NCBI GenBank assembly: GCA_963971405.1
Contig: OZ020489.1
Location: forward strand, 27,678,290 to 27,742,289
Direction: 5' to 3'
DNA from: Psococerastis gibbosa
Taxonomy: Eukaryota; Arthropoda; Insecta; Psocodea; Psocidae
Length of the DNA: 64,000 nt
Shown: positions 1 to 10,560 of the stretch, one piece after another
Position numbering within the stretch: the first letter of the stretch is position 1
Layout of the letters: each line of letters opens with the position of its first letter
Position numbers and translations under genes: made by a program
The notes under the pieces: model-generated
Databases searched by the model: none
Told to the model about the DNA's origin: nothing
Seen by the model: the letters and a program-made list of their open reading frames with translations, nothing else

Positions 1-584
1 CGGTATGTAAAGGTATTTAGTGCCCGCAGAAACATTGCACGGTATTTTACAGTCAGCATTAATTATTTATCATTCATCTCAAGGCTCTGCACAATTTAAT
101 AGTCTAAGCGCAACCCCCCACCTTGAAACCAAATGTGGATTGAAGTTTTTTTCGAGATTTGCACTAAGGGCTCACAGAGATCCTTGTTACGCCATAGGCC
201 TAACACAAGAGCATACGCTCTTCTTGGCCTAGGCTCAGGGCTGAGGACAGACGACAAACCTCTGTTGTGTAAATGTTATATCGGTCGTCACGTATGTCCT
301 TAGCCATAATGTATAAATCACGAACCTTGGGTTCGAAGATGCAGAGAGTTTTAGAGAGTCTAGTTAGAGTCCAGAGTTAGAACTACGGAGACAGAACTGA
401 TTCACCATGTGAGTTGATACACGGTGCAAGTAGGAGTAAGCTCCTATAGATATATGAGTAAGTACGTTATCATGTGGCCATTATGTAACTAAGTTGCCCC
501 CCCCCCCCCAATTCATTATGTCCCTTGCCCCTTAAGTGCTTAAGTTGTCCCTAAGTTATTATGTGGTATTAATGTTAAGTGAAT

Positions 585-706
585 TAATATAATATAAGGT
601 ATTTGGTACCATCCTATAAGCTTGTATATAATTCCCCTCTCATAAGTCCACTCCTCTGAATACTCTAATCTATAGAAGGTCCCAATTAGTGGTATTCGGA
701 GTGTGA
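585..706 (+). repeat. Direct repeat, copy 1
   Basis: About 120 bp starting aatataatataaggtatttg and ending gtattcggagtgtg is repeated almost exactly at 933-1052. The second copy lacks three bases in a ctcctctg run. It has a TATA-like stretch (gtatataa) and might be a decayed LTR or a tandem segment; not classified. Confidence 0.8.
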
Positions 707-932
707 CAAGTTTTTTTTTTGTTCTCCCCCTCGTGCCCCCTAGCTTAAAAACTATGTCTGTGTATTTTGTTAATTAATTAGGTACTGTATGTACTCTAGC
801 GGTCATTGATAGTTGAGCGTCCGACTTAACCACGAACTTGACCTTAGTTGTTAAAAGTGCTGATAGTGCACGGTTGTGCGTTGAATATATTTTTAACCTG
901 GCCATCGCAGATATCGAGGCAGGTAAACTTAT

Positions 933-1052
933 TATTAATATAATATAAGGTATTTGGTACCATCCTATAAGCTTGTATATAATTCCCCTCTCATAAGTCC
1001 ACTCTGAATACTCTAATCTATAGAAGGTCCCAATTAGTGGTATTCGGAGTGT
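933..1052 (+). repeat. Direct repeat, copy 2
   Basis: Near-identical partner of 585-706. The 226 bp between the copies match nothing else that I saw in the window. Confidence 0.8.
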
Positions 1053-1080
1053 GGCAATCCTATAGACGTTAGAAGCAATA

Positions 1081-1262
1081 TCGGCTTCGGTGGCATGGTG
1101 GTAGTGTGCTTTTACATGTGCGAGTCTCTACACAACATGAGATCAGAGACATGTTGTAAACTCAACAAAAGTACTATTAAGTTACTTTGTGAGGCGACTG
1201 AAGAGGTTAGTCGGATATATTTATTAAACTGTTTGCCTGCAATTAATCTTTTTAAAAAAACG
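1081..1262 (+). repeat. SINE-like repeat, family 1, copy 1
   Basis: Shares gaggcgactgaagaggtta and flanking sequence with 47,709-47,863 (plus) and 62,690-62,880 (minus), and all three end in an A-rich tail. Size and A-tail fit a Pol III SINE, but A and B boxes are not clear. Confidence 0.65.
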
Positions 1263-1472
1263 TTTAATTTCACAACACATTACAATAAAGCGCACGTGAT
1301 TATAAGAGCGTTAAAAGAAGAAAACATAAAATAAAAACATCAGTCTATACCCTCGCGATGTTACAGCCATATATAGCCCAGAAAATAAATCTTTGCCATG
1401 AGATGAACAAAAGAATGAGTACATTATATTGCCAAAAAGGGGGCAAGTGAAAGTAATAAAAAAAAATCTTAC

Positions 1473-1592
1473 CTTTAGGCCAGTACACTTATTGGTCTTC
1501 TGAGGAGTACCCCCCGTTAGGCAGCTGGAGTAGTAGGTAACCTTGACGTGACTAGAAGCAGTGTCCTTCATTTCCACAGAAGAAGTTATTTT
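1473..1592 (-). CDS. mys: Integrin beta exon 7: second hybrid-domain segment
   Basis: 120 nt, acceptor gatgcatttcag, donor GTAAGA, phase 0 to 0. It encodes [20 protein letters not shown] followed by [20 protein letters not shown], with the hybrid-domain cysteine pair. It is the last integrin exon seen; the following exons must lie to the left of position 1. Confidence 0.92.
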
Positions 1593-4500
1593 CTGAAATG
1601 CATCAAAATATTATTGATTAAAGTCAGCTATGCTAATTTTAACATTCCATTTAACTGGTTAAGAGGATTTTTACAGCATTATCAATTGTTTTCGCAAGCA
1701 TCACAAACACATTAAAAAACTCGTTAGTCCAAGGAATTCAATAAAATAGCAAAATTATCAGCCACACATTGTGCTTAGTAAAAGGCACCAATCTCTCAAT
1801 GTTTCCTTTGAAATATTTCAACTGCACTGTCAGATATCTGACACATGAAAATCATCCGATATAATGTTTAGTACGAACAGCGGTAAGTATTTTGTTGTTG
1901 TTGTTGACATTGTTAACATACCGAATGACTCGCATCTGTACTTGGTTATGTCATGCTTTCACCTGTTACACTGCACCAATGGTAAGCTTGTCACAGCTTG
2001 TCCATTATCACTTGTAGCCGGTGTAGGTTGGCATCGACGGCGTATACCATATTGCCAATGGCCCAAAACTCTTACGGAAACATTATAAATAATGTCTGAA
2101 ACCCATTGGCATTGGACAAGGTTCATAAAAACGTCTTTCATAACTTACCGAATACTGCTCCTTGACAAGATCTACGACGTTGGAGGAATCATTGGACAGC
2201 TGTCCAGCAGAAGCGCCTTCAATATTCTGTCCCAACTGCTGGTAAACTCCAATCTGTTCAGCGGTGACAGCGAAAATAACGTTGATGGTGTTCTCTTTGA
2301 CTTTGTGATTGACCTGGGAGATACTGGGGTAGTCCTGAAGGGTTGAATGAGTATAAGTGCCTTTGGTATCCAGATGGCACTCTCCGTCGTTGGGCTTGAC
2401 GATACCACCCAACTGAAATATTAAGGAGATGTCAAAATTAACAACTAATAAAAAAAAAGATGAATAAATAATGACTTTTTTTTATTACTAACCCAATTTA
2501 GAGAGCGAATAATAATTAATGCTATGCATCGAAAGCGATTCGATCTCATACAACAAGACCATGGTACTACTTTCCTTTGCGTGTATAGAATAACTCAGTA
2601 CCTCTTACGAAACAACAAGGTCAAAACATTACTGGTCTAATGTTAATAGTATTTAACTAAGGATTAGTTGGACTTGCATTGACTGCTGTGTTAATAGTAA
2701 TTTGAGGCAGGGGCCTTGCAGTCATCGAACAATTAGGGCGGTGCCCATAGTTAGGGGAAGGGGGAGACGTAAAGTCATAAATGAGAAGGCATAAAGTAGT
2801 AGAAATGTTCCTCTAAATATTAATATGAGCCATGTGGCAAACATTAACACAATTTGTAAAAAATAAGGAACACTGAGGATGTCGTCACTTTGAATGTGTT
2901 CCAAAGCTGTGGCCAATTGGTGTTAGTGACGGCCATATTCTATTTATCAAAATGTAGAGGAAAATTTCTTTTCCTTTATGACATCAGATTTATGGTTCCA
3001 ACGTAAGTTAATAATAGCCAACTCATAAATTAACGAAAATTATTAAATGATGCCGATGGCTAAATCCATAGCTTGAGGCGGGTATTCCACATACGTCAAT
3101 CGTCAATGAAAAATTGAAAAATGACGTAAATTGACGTGGTAGCAGAATTTTTAGTATGTCTTTAATGTCTGCTAAAACGTCATTTTTCAATTTTTCATTA
3201 ACGATTGACGTATGTGGAATACCCGCCTAAGGGAATTTCAGACATTTCAATTTACCTTGCCGTCGCCGGCGTAGTGAAATCCGGCATCAGTTGAAAATAC
3301 AAGAAGTTTCCTCGCGTTTTCCCGCCATCCAATTTGTTGTTTACAAACAATGGCTTGCATGATCGCGTCAAATCCACCTTCTGGCCCGTCCAAATTCCCG
3401 GAAACATTGGCGCTTTGCACTTGTCCCTAGATAATAAACACAGCAATTCGTTAATTAGAAAATCAATCAACAGCTTAATGCCATATTGCTAATGCCAGAT
3501 ATTTTCAAGTCGAAGCCTATGACACTTAATCTAAGATCTAAGGGCACTTTACTTCACCAACTTTTTTCGTTATCCGGTGACCCCGAACAAGAGACAATAA
3601 ATTGAAAAATAATTTTTCAAAACATTAGTGTCGTATTTCACACTCAAACATTCAAGCTGATCATAGAATATAATTTTTTTTAGTGAAGCAATGCTTATCT
3701 TATAACCAACGTTTAAGAAGACCTACAGAACCTAAGACAAACTCCTCGATTGCAACAAATGTCGACTAAAAATTATAAAATTTACTTACCAATACTTTGG
3801 AAGATCAACATGCAAACACCAAAGCTCATATCATGCAACATGCAGCAAAATGAAAACCGTGAGCAAGCATAAATTATAAGCAAAGAAGCTAGATGTGACC
3901 GCACGACAGCACCTTTAATAACCTCAGCAAAATTATTTTATTACCTGTTAATTAAAAAAAATGAATTTTAAAAGCCTAATTACTGCTTAAAAAAAAATAT
4001 TAAAAAAAATACTCCCATCTGGTGTTTAATAGAAGATGATAACCCACTATGAGCTACCTACAGTATTTTATTAATAATTAATTAATTAATGGTTCTTTAT
4101 TAGATGCTTATGGGATATGATGTCAAAAGTTAATTCGCATTTTGATCACTGATGTTAATGTGGCACTCTCCATAGCCTACACAACTTTGACTGACTCCGT
4201 GAAACTGACGTCAGATTTCATATTCAAAAACACTCATCGTATTTTTGATTGGCCAAACAAAGCCCTTCCTATTGTAAAGGTTGGTAGACTGGCTGACCTA
4301 GAGTTCTATATAGGAGAGATGGGAAATATGCTTCCACCAAGGACATTTAAATTTCTGGCGCCACAACGTCTCCTTTGACTAATTGACACGTCTTCTTTTG
4401 ACCAATTAGAGAAAGCTTTGCAGCCGCGACGGGCTTTGTTGTTGTTTGGAGTTAGATGAAGAAAACTTGGCAGGTGGCACCAGAAGCCCAAAAAAATTGG

Positions 4501-7500
4501 CGGAGGTGAATGTCCCATATCACCTGGTATATAGAACTCTAGGCTGCCCCATAATGATTTCGGGAGATTATTATCGCAAAACAGATATAAAAACTTTTAA
4601 GAGGACATGCTACGTAGAAAATGAGCAATCCAAAATTTGTTGTTTTTATTGACTTTTTATTTCTTAATTGATCAACAAAGCAAGTTATTAAAGATTTGGC
4701 TCATGTAAGTTGTTGAAGACTGCTTCATGCATCATATAACAGGGAATATTAAATTTTTGGTACATTAGTTCTTTCATAAAAACCAGAGGGGACTAAAATT
4801 TCGCGTAATCTGGGATTTTTGGAAAAACTACAAAACCGAAAAGTAAAAATACCCGATTATATAATGCACGAAGTAGTCTTCTATTATACAACTTAAATGA
4901 GACAACGTTTTAATAACTTGCTGAGTTAATGAAATAAAAAATTAAATTATTTAATATTGGGGTGCCAATTTTCTACTTCCTCTTGAGACGGGGAAACCAG
5001 GGCTCTCGCACCTCTTCATCCTTGCTGTATTATTTTCAAATCAACTATGTATTATTGGTGACACTTCTGATAAGCGTCGGGTTAACGTAAATTCCTAAAA
5101 CAATTTTCAGACAAAAACAGAGAGCGCCACAAATAGGAGTAAACACAAATTTTTTAATCTGAAGGTCAGATGAAAAAAACGGGGGAACTCGAGCCACTTA
5201 CTGCAAATCTATAGGTATCCCGGCTCAACGCCATCACATTATGGTACCCATATGGCGCGGCACACCCTGTACATGGCTCCACCAGACTACCACAAACAAA
5301 AATAGACCACACTAAGAAATAAGAGGAAATTGCGGACAATACACTATATACCAATGAATCAACAATACATGTTATCTTCAAGGAGGAAGTCCGCTACGCA
5401 CATAAAAATATGGAAATATCTTGCGTATTTTGTTTAAATAGGGGCTATATAACCAATAGAAATAAAATTAAAAAATAATGCTGCGAAATTCCCTCCTCTG
5501 ATTAAGGAGTTAATTCCAAAAAACGGCGATTCGCCTCACGTTTTATTTAATTTCATTCATTTTACCACGAAATAGCAATCGGTTTTGTAGATCATTTGAA
5601 TTATAATGAAGCAGACTAATTCATTAATTGTTTTTATTGGACTATTAGCTTATGATTTGGGTGTAGAATATCAACTAAAGTTGCTGATTATTCAAAAATT
5701 ATCAATGGCAGGAAAGAGTGCTCTCTCTACCCAAGCCATCATGGGCGCTATAATTGGGAATTGACCCCCCCCCCCCCCCCATCACAGCAGGTAATTCTAT
5801 ATTTAAGTAGTCCATTCGGATACATTTTGGGTCATACTTGTACTCGTACTATACTTAACCCTAGGGGTTGTTAAAAAAAAAATGCAACTATGAATCGAAA
5901 TGTTGAGGAACACTTCTTTCTATAGATCTAATTTGTCAACGAAATCTCTACTTTTACTATTTTTGGGAAATTTGTTTTTGTACACCTGTAAGGTTTTTCT
6001 CCTCCAATTGTTCCATAATTGGTAAAAAAGAAACAAACGTCCGGTTTTTCAGTAATTTGCAAAAGTATTGTTGAATCATGGGCCATACGATAAGAAGTAT
6101 GGCAAACACAATTGAAGCATGCAACACCAACAATGTCCGCCCCTAAACCTGAAAAAAGAGAATGACATTGAAGAGAATAAATTATGCACATAAATAAATT
6201 ACATTCTACATCACAACGTAGCATGACAGTGGAAACTAATAAATTTGTAATAGAGAAGTAGACTATTATCAGTAATCTAATTATCCTAAGCATGCTGGTG
6301 CAAGTGGAGATAATAATTTTGGCTAATAAATAAATAAATAAATAAATACTGAGTCCCCTTACAGAGAACACGTCATAACGGTTAATTCAAAATAGCGCCA
6401 ACGGCCTTACCATGATGAATCCAGGAGAACAGAGCATGTTTCAAACTGCGGCAAACTTGGTAGTGTGCACAGCGTTGGCAGGGGAACATGGTGGGACACG
6501 ACTACGCGCAGAGGCTATACCAGTCAGTCTACGTGCGTGTCGAGTCCTGGTCACCTCCGATTTAATCGTGTGACTTTACTATGTTCCCCAAGTGGTTTGG
6601 AGGAGGTCCACCTTGTCAGTCAACTCCCCTTTCCGCCGAGGTGAAAGAGTCTGCCCTAAGGGTGCCTCAAGTTAACAAACAGACTCACGCCCCCCGCCAG
6701 GCTGACAGGGTTGCTTTAAGCAGAAATGCTGAAAGCTGGCGTTGGAAACAACAACAAGAATTCAAAATAGCTAGGTCCCGTATAAGCTGTTGGATTTTTC
6801 GAGTTGCCGTTACGGGCATTTACAACCCACACTTTGAATGGTTAACGGTGGAACCAATAGTTCAGAATCTGCTCTAGTTAGGTGTATTTATACTTTCTAT
6901 TAGGTCAAAGACCGCCTAACTCATAGTAAATTGTAAATTTTTCGAAAAGCACAACTTCTAATTCTCTTGAACAATGCGTAAATATAAATAACTAGATTAT
7001 ATCCTATAAAATAAAATTATAAAGTCCAGAAGGACTTTTTATGGACCTAGGTCTGCTTATACTGTGCCATTGTTCCCTTGTCCAATGCCACAACCCCATG
7101 GATTCCGGACATTAATTATATTGTCTCCGTAGGGAATTTTCGGCCATTGGCAAAAGTCGACCGGCTATAAGCGATATAAGCTGAGACAAGCTTACCATTG
7201 ACGCAATTTAACATGCGAAATCAAGACTTAAACAAGTTGGGGTACTACTTTTAGATGACTGAAAGTATAAACATAGATGGAACGTTGAACAGTCCCAAAA
7301 CAAGTGCTAGTAACCAATATCGGCGGTTTTCTCATGAGAAGACAACAAAATTATCTCCACTGACATGCAGCCAAAATAGGATGCCGGTGCAAATGACAGA
7401 CGTCCACCACAGATCCCAAGACCTAGCCATAACGGCCCAGACACCCTCAACGATCATCTTTGGACTAATCTGCCGATAGAAGATTATCAAATAAACACAT

Positions 7501-10500
7501 ATGAACTTTATCGTATTTAAACAAAGGACAAAACAGGTTAAATCGATATGTAATAAATTCAGTAAAGGCATTGTTTTAAATATAATTTCCGCCAAATCAC
7601 AACGCAGGCAAATATTTCATAAATTAATGTGGATAAAAATTTTACATTGTCTCTCATTAAAATAAATAATGTCAAAGTTAAGAGATGAGTCCAAAGAATC
7701 GTAGAAGAGTTTAAACAAGTGCAATTTAAGCGATGAGCTAGCATCCAATGAGAGATCCCGACCGAGGACTTACTGAGAAATGGGAGGTATTGCTGCTTAA
7801 AGGCATCAGATTTTTAAACCCGTAAGGCGCTTCACATTTATCACAAGGCTGAAGTAATCTAGACAACAAAATATCCGTTAGCAAACAATACGAATATAAA
7901 TGAATGGAAGCACATAAACTGTTACAGTCAGAGTCCACAAACTGCGTTAATTAGGGCTGATGGACTTCTTTAAGATTACATGTTTTTTTGGTTTCTAGCA
8001 ATTCTTGGCTATGTCTGCTTGTCAAATGAAATCCTTCAAATGGCCATTCCCAAAGCCACCTTTATATTTTGGACGAAATTGCATCGAGGTGGATAAAAAT
8101 GGGGTAAATTTATGGACAGGTCACGAGTCTGTTCGTTGGGAACTCCCAAGAGAAATGGAGACGTGAAAAGTACACCGACAGCGTCACTCGAACTCGGATC
8201 ACCACCTTGCCGGGGAAGTGTGTTGTCCTTTAAACCAATCTCGTTCTCCCACAATTCAATATTTCTATGTTCACTAATAAATATTCGTCCCTGCCTACGA
8301 CTTACTTTTTAGGCACTGTGCTCACGTAAGGCATGACGACTTTGTCGACAAAGCTGCCGAAACCGAGTTTGAAGTCGTTGGTCATGGCCCGCATGGTATC
8401 GGCCAGGGTGTTGCCCAGCGACGACAGCTTGTCTTTGTCGTCCTTCATCGAGTTGGACAGGTCCATCAAGTAGTACAGGTCAACCGGGTAGTCCTCGGCT
8501 TGCGCGTATTTGAAGTCGAATCTATGGGCTTCATCTGCGGAAAATAGCATATAATGCAAGTAAGTATGAGTGAAATTTGTGTAATCGATTAATCCTAAAG
8601 CCGCTAGACAGATTTCAATATTTTTACCCCCTCGATCATGTCGGGTACAGACCACTGCATTTAACACTGCGGAAATTTTGCGCAGTTGCATCTTTAGTCT
8701 AATTTTGGCCGATTTTCTCCTAATTAACGAAAAGTTACTTTTACATACGGTAACATAGAACGTACCTTACGGTATGATAAGCAAGGCGCATATCACAGTA
8801 GAAAATTCGAAGACAGTTTCGCACTGTGTTTAAATACGGGTAGTGTTTCATACTTTGTCTGGAAAGTTACAACAGCTAATGTAGCTACCTTTCCCATTAG
8901 CTAGCTACGTAACATTATTTCATAATTTACGTGAAAATGACTATTTCTCCACATTTTATTTTGTAATTTTCATTTGTAAGCTTAAAGCAACAGGAAACAT
9001 CCAGGAATGCCCACCGCCGGATTCCGTTATCACCAAAACCGTCATCATTAAAGCAAGCTCTCTTTTATTGCAATGTTGCAGACATGAGAGGAAATGGCTG
9101 GAGAAAGAAATAAAGGGGACACGGAAGAAGAAAAAGAAGGCTAAGGCAGATATACAGAAACCAGACTGAGGAAGATCTCAGAAGAGTGGGACTGGTACCA
9201 CAGAGACAGGAGGGAGTGGAGGAGGCTCACATATAATACCCAGACAACTGGACTTGATTATTGATGATGTTGATTATCATGATCAAGCTCTCCTTTGAGA
9301 GAAATGTCGACGAGAACTTACTTATCCGAAGTTTTAGTGAAACTTTCTGCGGTGAGATTTGCACAGCTTCGTGGGACTGGGACGAGGATGAACTGGACGA
9401 GCCTTCTTCCACCTCAACGTATCCGCTGCTCGATGCTGAATGGCTGGCCTTACGCAGTGCCCGCGCCTCCAGCAAAGAAAACTCATTGTCGGGGTTCCAG
9501 ACGTACGCCTCATTACATCGAAGGTTTTCATTTGTGTTTATGTTTGGTTGGAAGCACCGTTTACCTTCCCCGAATTTCTGAAACACAATAAATTAAAAAT
9601 AAATTACGTATTTACTTTTTGGAAATTTGCTTTCACTAGCCTATCTAGAAGGTAGAGTACAAAGTAATTACAGCATTGATCATTTCCAACTCGTCTCCAC
9701 ATCGGTTCCGTGCCTTGTCACATGCTTTCCATTCTTTCTCTGCAGCTCGATGCTGAGCTATTCACTCCACATGCCCAATTTACCGAATTCTTTGGGCTTT
9801 TGCGAATCGAACTACGTCTTCTTTTTTCGGGATCTCGTCTATATCAACGTCTGTTCTCCTTCTCCAGACAAAGAAAGCTTGCATTTTTTACGAATTTTTC
9901 CTAAGACCATTTTCTTATCATTGCAGCAGTAAAATGAGGAGTTTATTAATTTAGGCGAAATGACGATGGCGTCGGTTTGGCTGAGACCAGAAACAAGGAG
10001 TCTCTACCCCGGACACGAAAAAGTAAAGTAAAGTAAGGCGAAATTGCCTAAACCTGCTTTGCTTACATATTTATATATATAAATATTTGGGAAATATACG
10101 CCTTCATATCAGGCTGTTGCGGAAGCGGCTCTGGCGCAAAATAAACTTAAGAAAACCTAGCAGAAAAATTTGCTTATTTACATAGAACATAGCCCCTTTT
10201 TAAGATATTTTTCGCAAGGCTTATAAGAAGGAATCACTTTGCACAATGTAAGCACGGAATGACAAGCTTATCCCATGTATTATGCATATTTTACGCCAGA
10301 CCCGCTGCCGCAACCTACTGGAAAATAATTCTCCGAATAAATTTCTCTCACTATCATAGGTTTCTGTATTTTAGATGAAGACGACTTACCGGATCGGAGC
10401 ACCAGGCACAGGTAGGCGTCTGGATACATTCATGGCACGTCTGCTTGCTCAGACAGGGGTTTTGACTAGATAGTTTCTCAGAAGTCTGCGCTTGGAGCAG

Positions 10501-10560
10501 TGGGAGTACAGTGACCAAGGCCACAAGGGCCCGCGCAAGCCCGCATCGGCAAGCCCACAT
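1473..10560 (-). CDS. mys: Integrin beta subunit (beta-PS type), 5' part of gene, residues 1-432
   Basis: Multi-exon gene, 3' end off the left edge. Exons (transcript order): 10390-10560, 9322-9577, 8306-8534, then one of 7774-7858 or 5202-5286, 3256-3426, 2149-2412, 1473-1592. All have AG/GT borders and phases that match, giving 432 uninterrupted residues. The order is signal peptide (about 1-25), PSI domain with Cys 36, 42, 45, 51, 54, 65 and 78, hybrid segment, then the beta-I domain with MIDAS motif DLSNS at 167-171, MKDD for the adjacent site, and NLDGPE at 258-263 supplying the third metal site and the MIDAS glutamate. Beta integrins pair with alpha subunits at the plasma membrane and bind extracellular matrix. 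Identity as integrin beta is certain; assignment to the myospheroid type rather than beta-nu rests on the alternative loop exon known in the fly gene. The EGF repeats, membrane helix and cytoplasmic tail are not in the window. Confidence 0.95.
2149..2412 (-). CDS. mys: Integrin beta exon 6: C-terminal beta-I domain
   Basis: 264 nt, acceptor aatatttcag, donor GTAAGT, phase 0 to 0. It encodes [20 protein letters not shown], followed by the DYPSISQV and [17 protein letters not shown] helices and ends [13 protein letters not shown]. This is the standard end of the beta-I fold. Confidence 0.95.
3076..3228. mobile_element. 153-bp foldback MITE in integrin intron
   Basis: Begins aggcgggtattccacatacg and ends with its reverse complement. 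Arms of about 60 bp fold back on a short centre containing tgacgtggtagcagaa. A copy of the same length with very few differences lies at 28,551-28,703 in a Khc intron, so both are recent, non-autonomous insertions. Confidence 0.88.
3256..3426 (-). CDS. mys: Integrin beta exon 5: beta-I domain, LIMBS/SyMBS residues
   Basis: 171 nt, acceptor ttattatctag, donor GTAAAT, phase 0 to 0. It encodes [20 protein letters not shown], then [20 protein letters not shown] and [23 protein letters not shown] carries the Asn, Asp, Pro backbone and Glu that bind the third metal site and complete the MIDAS. The longest open frame here is a shadow of another frame; this one is set by the flanking exon phases. Confidence 0.95.
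4297..4543. mobile_element. Foldback element with 16-bp perfect terminal inverted repeats
   Basis: Left arm CCTAGAGTTCTATATA at 4297-4312 is the exact reverse complement of 4528-4543. Similarity continues weakly inward (ATGGGA near both ends). The 247-bp size, no coding capacity and intronic position fit a MITE of unknown superfamily. Confidence 0.6.
5202..5286 (-). CDS. mys: Integrin beta alternative exon 4, downstream copy (specificity-determining loop)
   Basis: An 85-nt exon with acceptor tttttgtttgtggtag and donor GTAAGT, same phases as 7774-7858. It encodes [14 protein letters not shown] then [14 protein letters not shown]. Fourteen of 28 residues match the other copy, including both loop cysteines and APYG, while the residues between the cysteines change from DK to TG. 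An ancient tandem exon duplication is the simplest origin. Intact splice sites and an open frame suggest it is functional. Confidence 0.9.
6401..6630 (+). repeat. Dispersed repeat family 2, diverged copy
   Basis: Alignable with 13,012-13,257 (plus) and 61,965-62,205 (minus): shared ccttacca, gaatccag, cttggtagtgtgcacag, tcctggtcacctccga and ccccaagtggtt blocks. It contains an extra internal segment and diverges after 6,630. Confidence 0.7.
7774..7858 (-). CDS. mys: Integrin beta alternative exon 4, upstream copy (specificity-determining loop)
   Basis: An 85-nt exon, acceptor tttgttgtctag, donor GTAAGT, phase 2 to phase 0. It encodes [14 protein letters not shown] then [14 protein letters not shown] (28 residues). 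The PCDKC disulfide loop is the specificity-determining loop that shapes ligand and alpha-subunit contacts. Length and phases are identical to the exon at 5202-5286. Including both copies would duplicate the loop and insert one extra nucleotide (85 = 28 codons + 1), shifting the frame, so the two must be used one at a time. Confidence 0.9.
8306..8534 (-). CDS. mys: Integrin beta exon 3: start of beta-I domain with MIDAS
   Basis: Acceptor ttttccgcag, donor GTAAGT, 229 nt, phase 1 to phase 2. It contains [20 protein letters not shown], the most conserved integrin beta signature. The Asp and the two Ser of DLSNS coordinate the MIDAS metal, and the following acidic pair belongs to the ADMIDAS. 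It ends [11 protein letters not shown], just before the alternative loop exon. Confidence 0.97.
9105..9240 (+). repeat. LINE 3'-end fragment
   Basis: Conceptual reading around 9170-9235 gives [16 protein letters not shown], the usual C-terminal end of LINE reverse transcriptase ORFs. The same EEWDWY block appears at 33,533-33,870. It sits in integrin intron 2. Confidence 0.55.
9322..9577 (-). CDS. mys: Integrin beta exon 2: rest of PSI and first hybrid segment, with Ser-rich insert
   Basis: Acceptor tgtttcag, donor GTAAGT, 256 nt. It starts [12 protein letters not shown] and has Cys 65 and 78 of the PSI domain. A low-complexity stretch follows: an acidic segment (EVEEG), then seven serines in a row. 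It ends with the hybrid-domain strand [12 protein letters not shown]. The next codon (Asn 143) is split across the intron. Shadow ORFs on the plus strand here come from this exon. Confidence 0.93.
9640..9905 (-). pseudogene. LINE reverse transcriptase C-terminal fragment, decayed
   Basis: The minus strand reads [20 protein letters not shown] followed, across a stop, by IGHVE. This is the R-W-x-GHVERM-type motif near the end of many LINE ORF2 proteins. It is interrupted by stops. Long open frames on the plus strand here are shadows. Confidence 0.55.
10390..10560 (-). CDS. mys: Integrin beta coding exon 1: signal peptide and start of PSI domain
   Basis: It starts at the ATG at 10558-10560 and encodes [16 protein letters not shown]..., a hydrophobic signal peptide, followed by a Cys-rich PSI segment (motifs [12 protein letters not shown] and CAWCSDP). 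The donor after 10390 is GTAAGT; phase 0. A good acceptor (ttattgttgcag) ends at 10567, leaving only TGAACG before the ATG, so a 5'-UTR intron is likely and the promoter lies further right. Confidence 0.93.

Larger units (their letters stand above)
1..1472. other. Integrin intron, repeats only
   Basis: Sequence downstream of integrin exon 7. No exon recognised. It holds a short hairpin near 198-240, a C-run at 500-509, a 120-bp direct repeat pair and a SINE-like copy listed separately. Confidence 0.5.

Noticed and set aside
20..232. 70-codon plus-strand ORF at the left edge
   Set aside because: No recognisable domain, no splice logic, and overlaps a short hairpin; likely chance.
5945..6030. 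Possible third alternative integrin loop exon (KPY...C near the position of APYG)
   Set aside because: No pyrimidine-rich acceptor at the required phase, no donor 85 nt downstream, and no PC..C loop motif.
9261..9591. Long plus-strand ORFs opposite integrin exon 2
   Set aside because: They are shadows of the real minus-strand exon.
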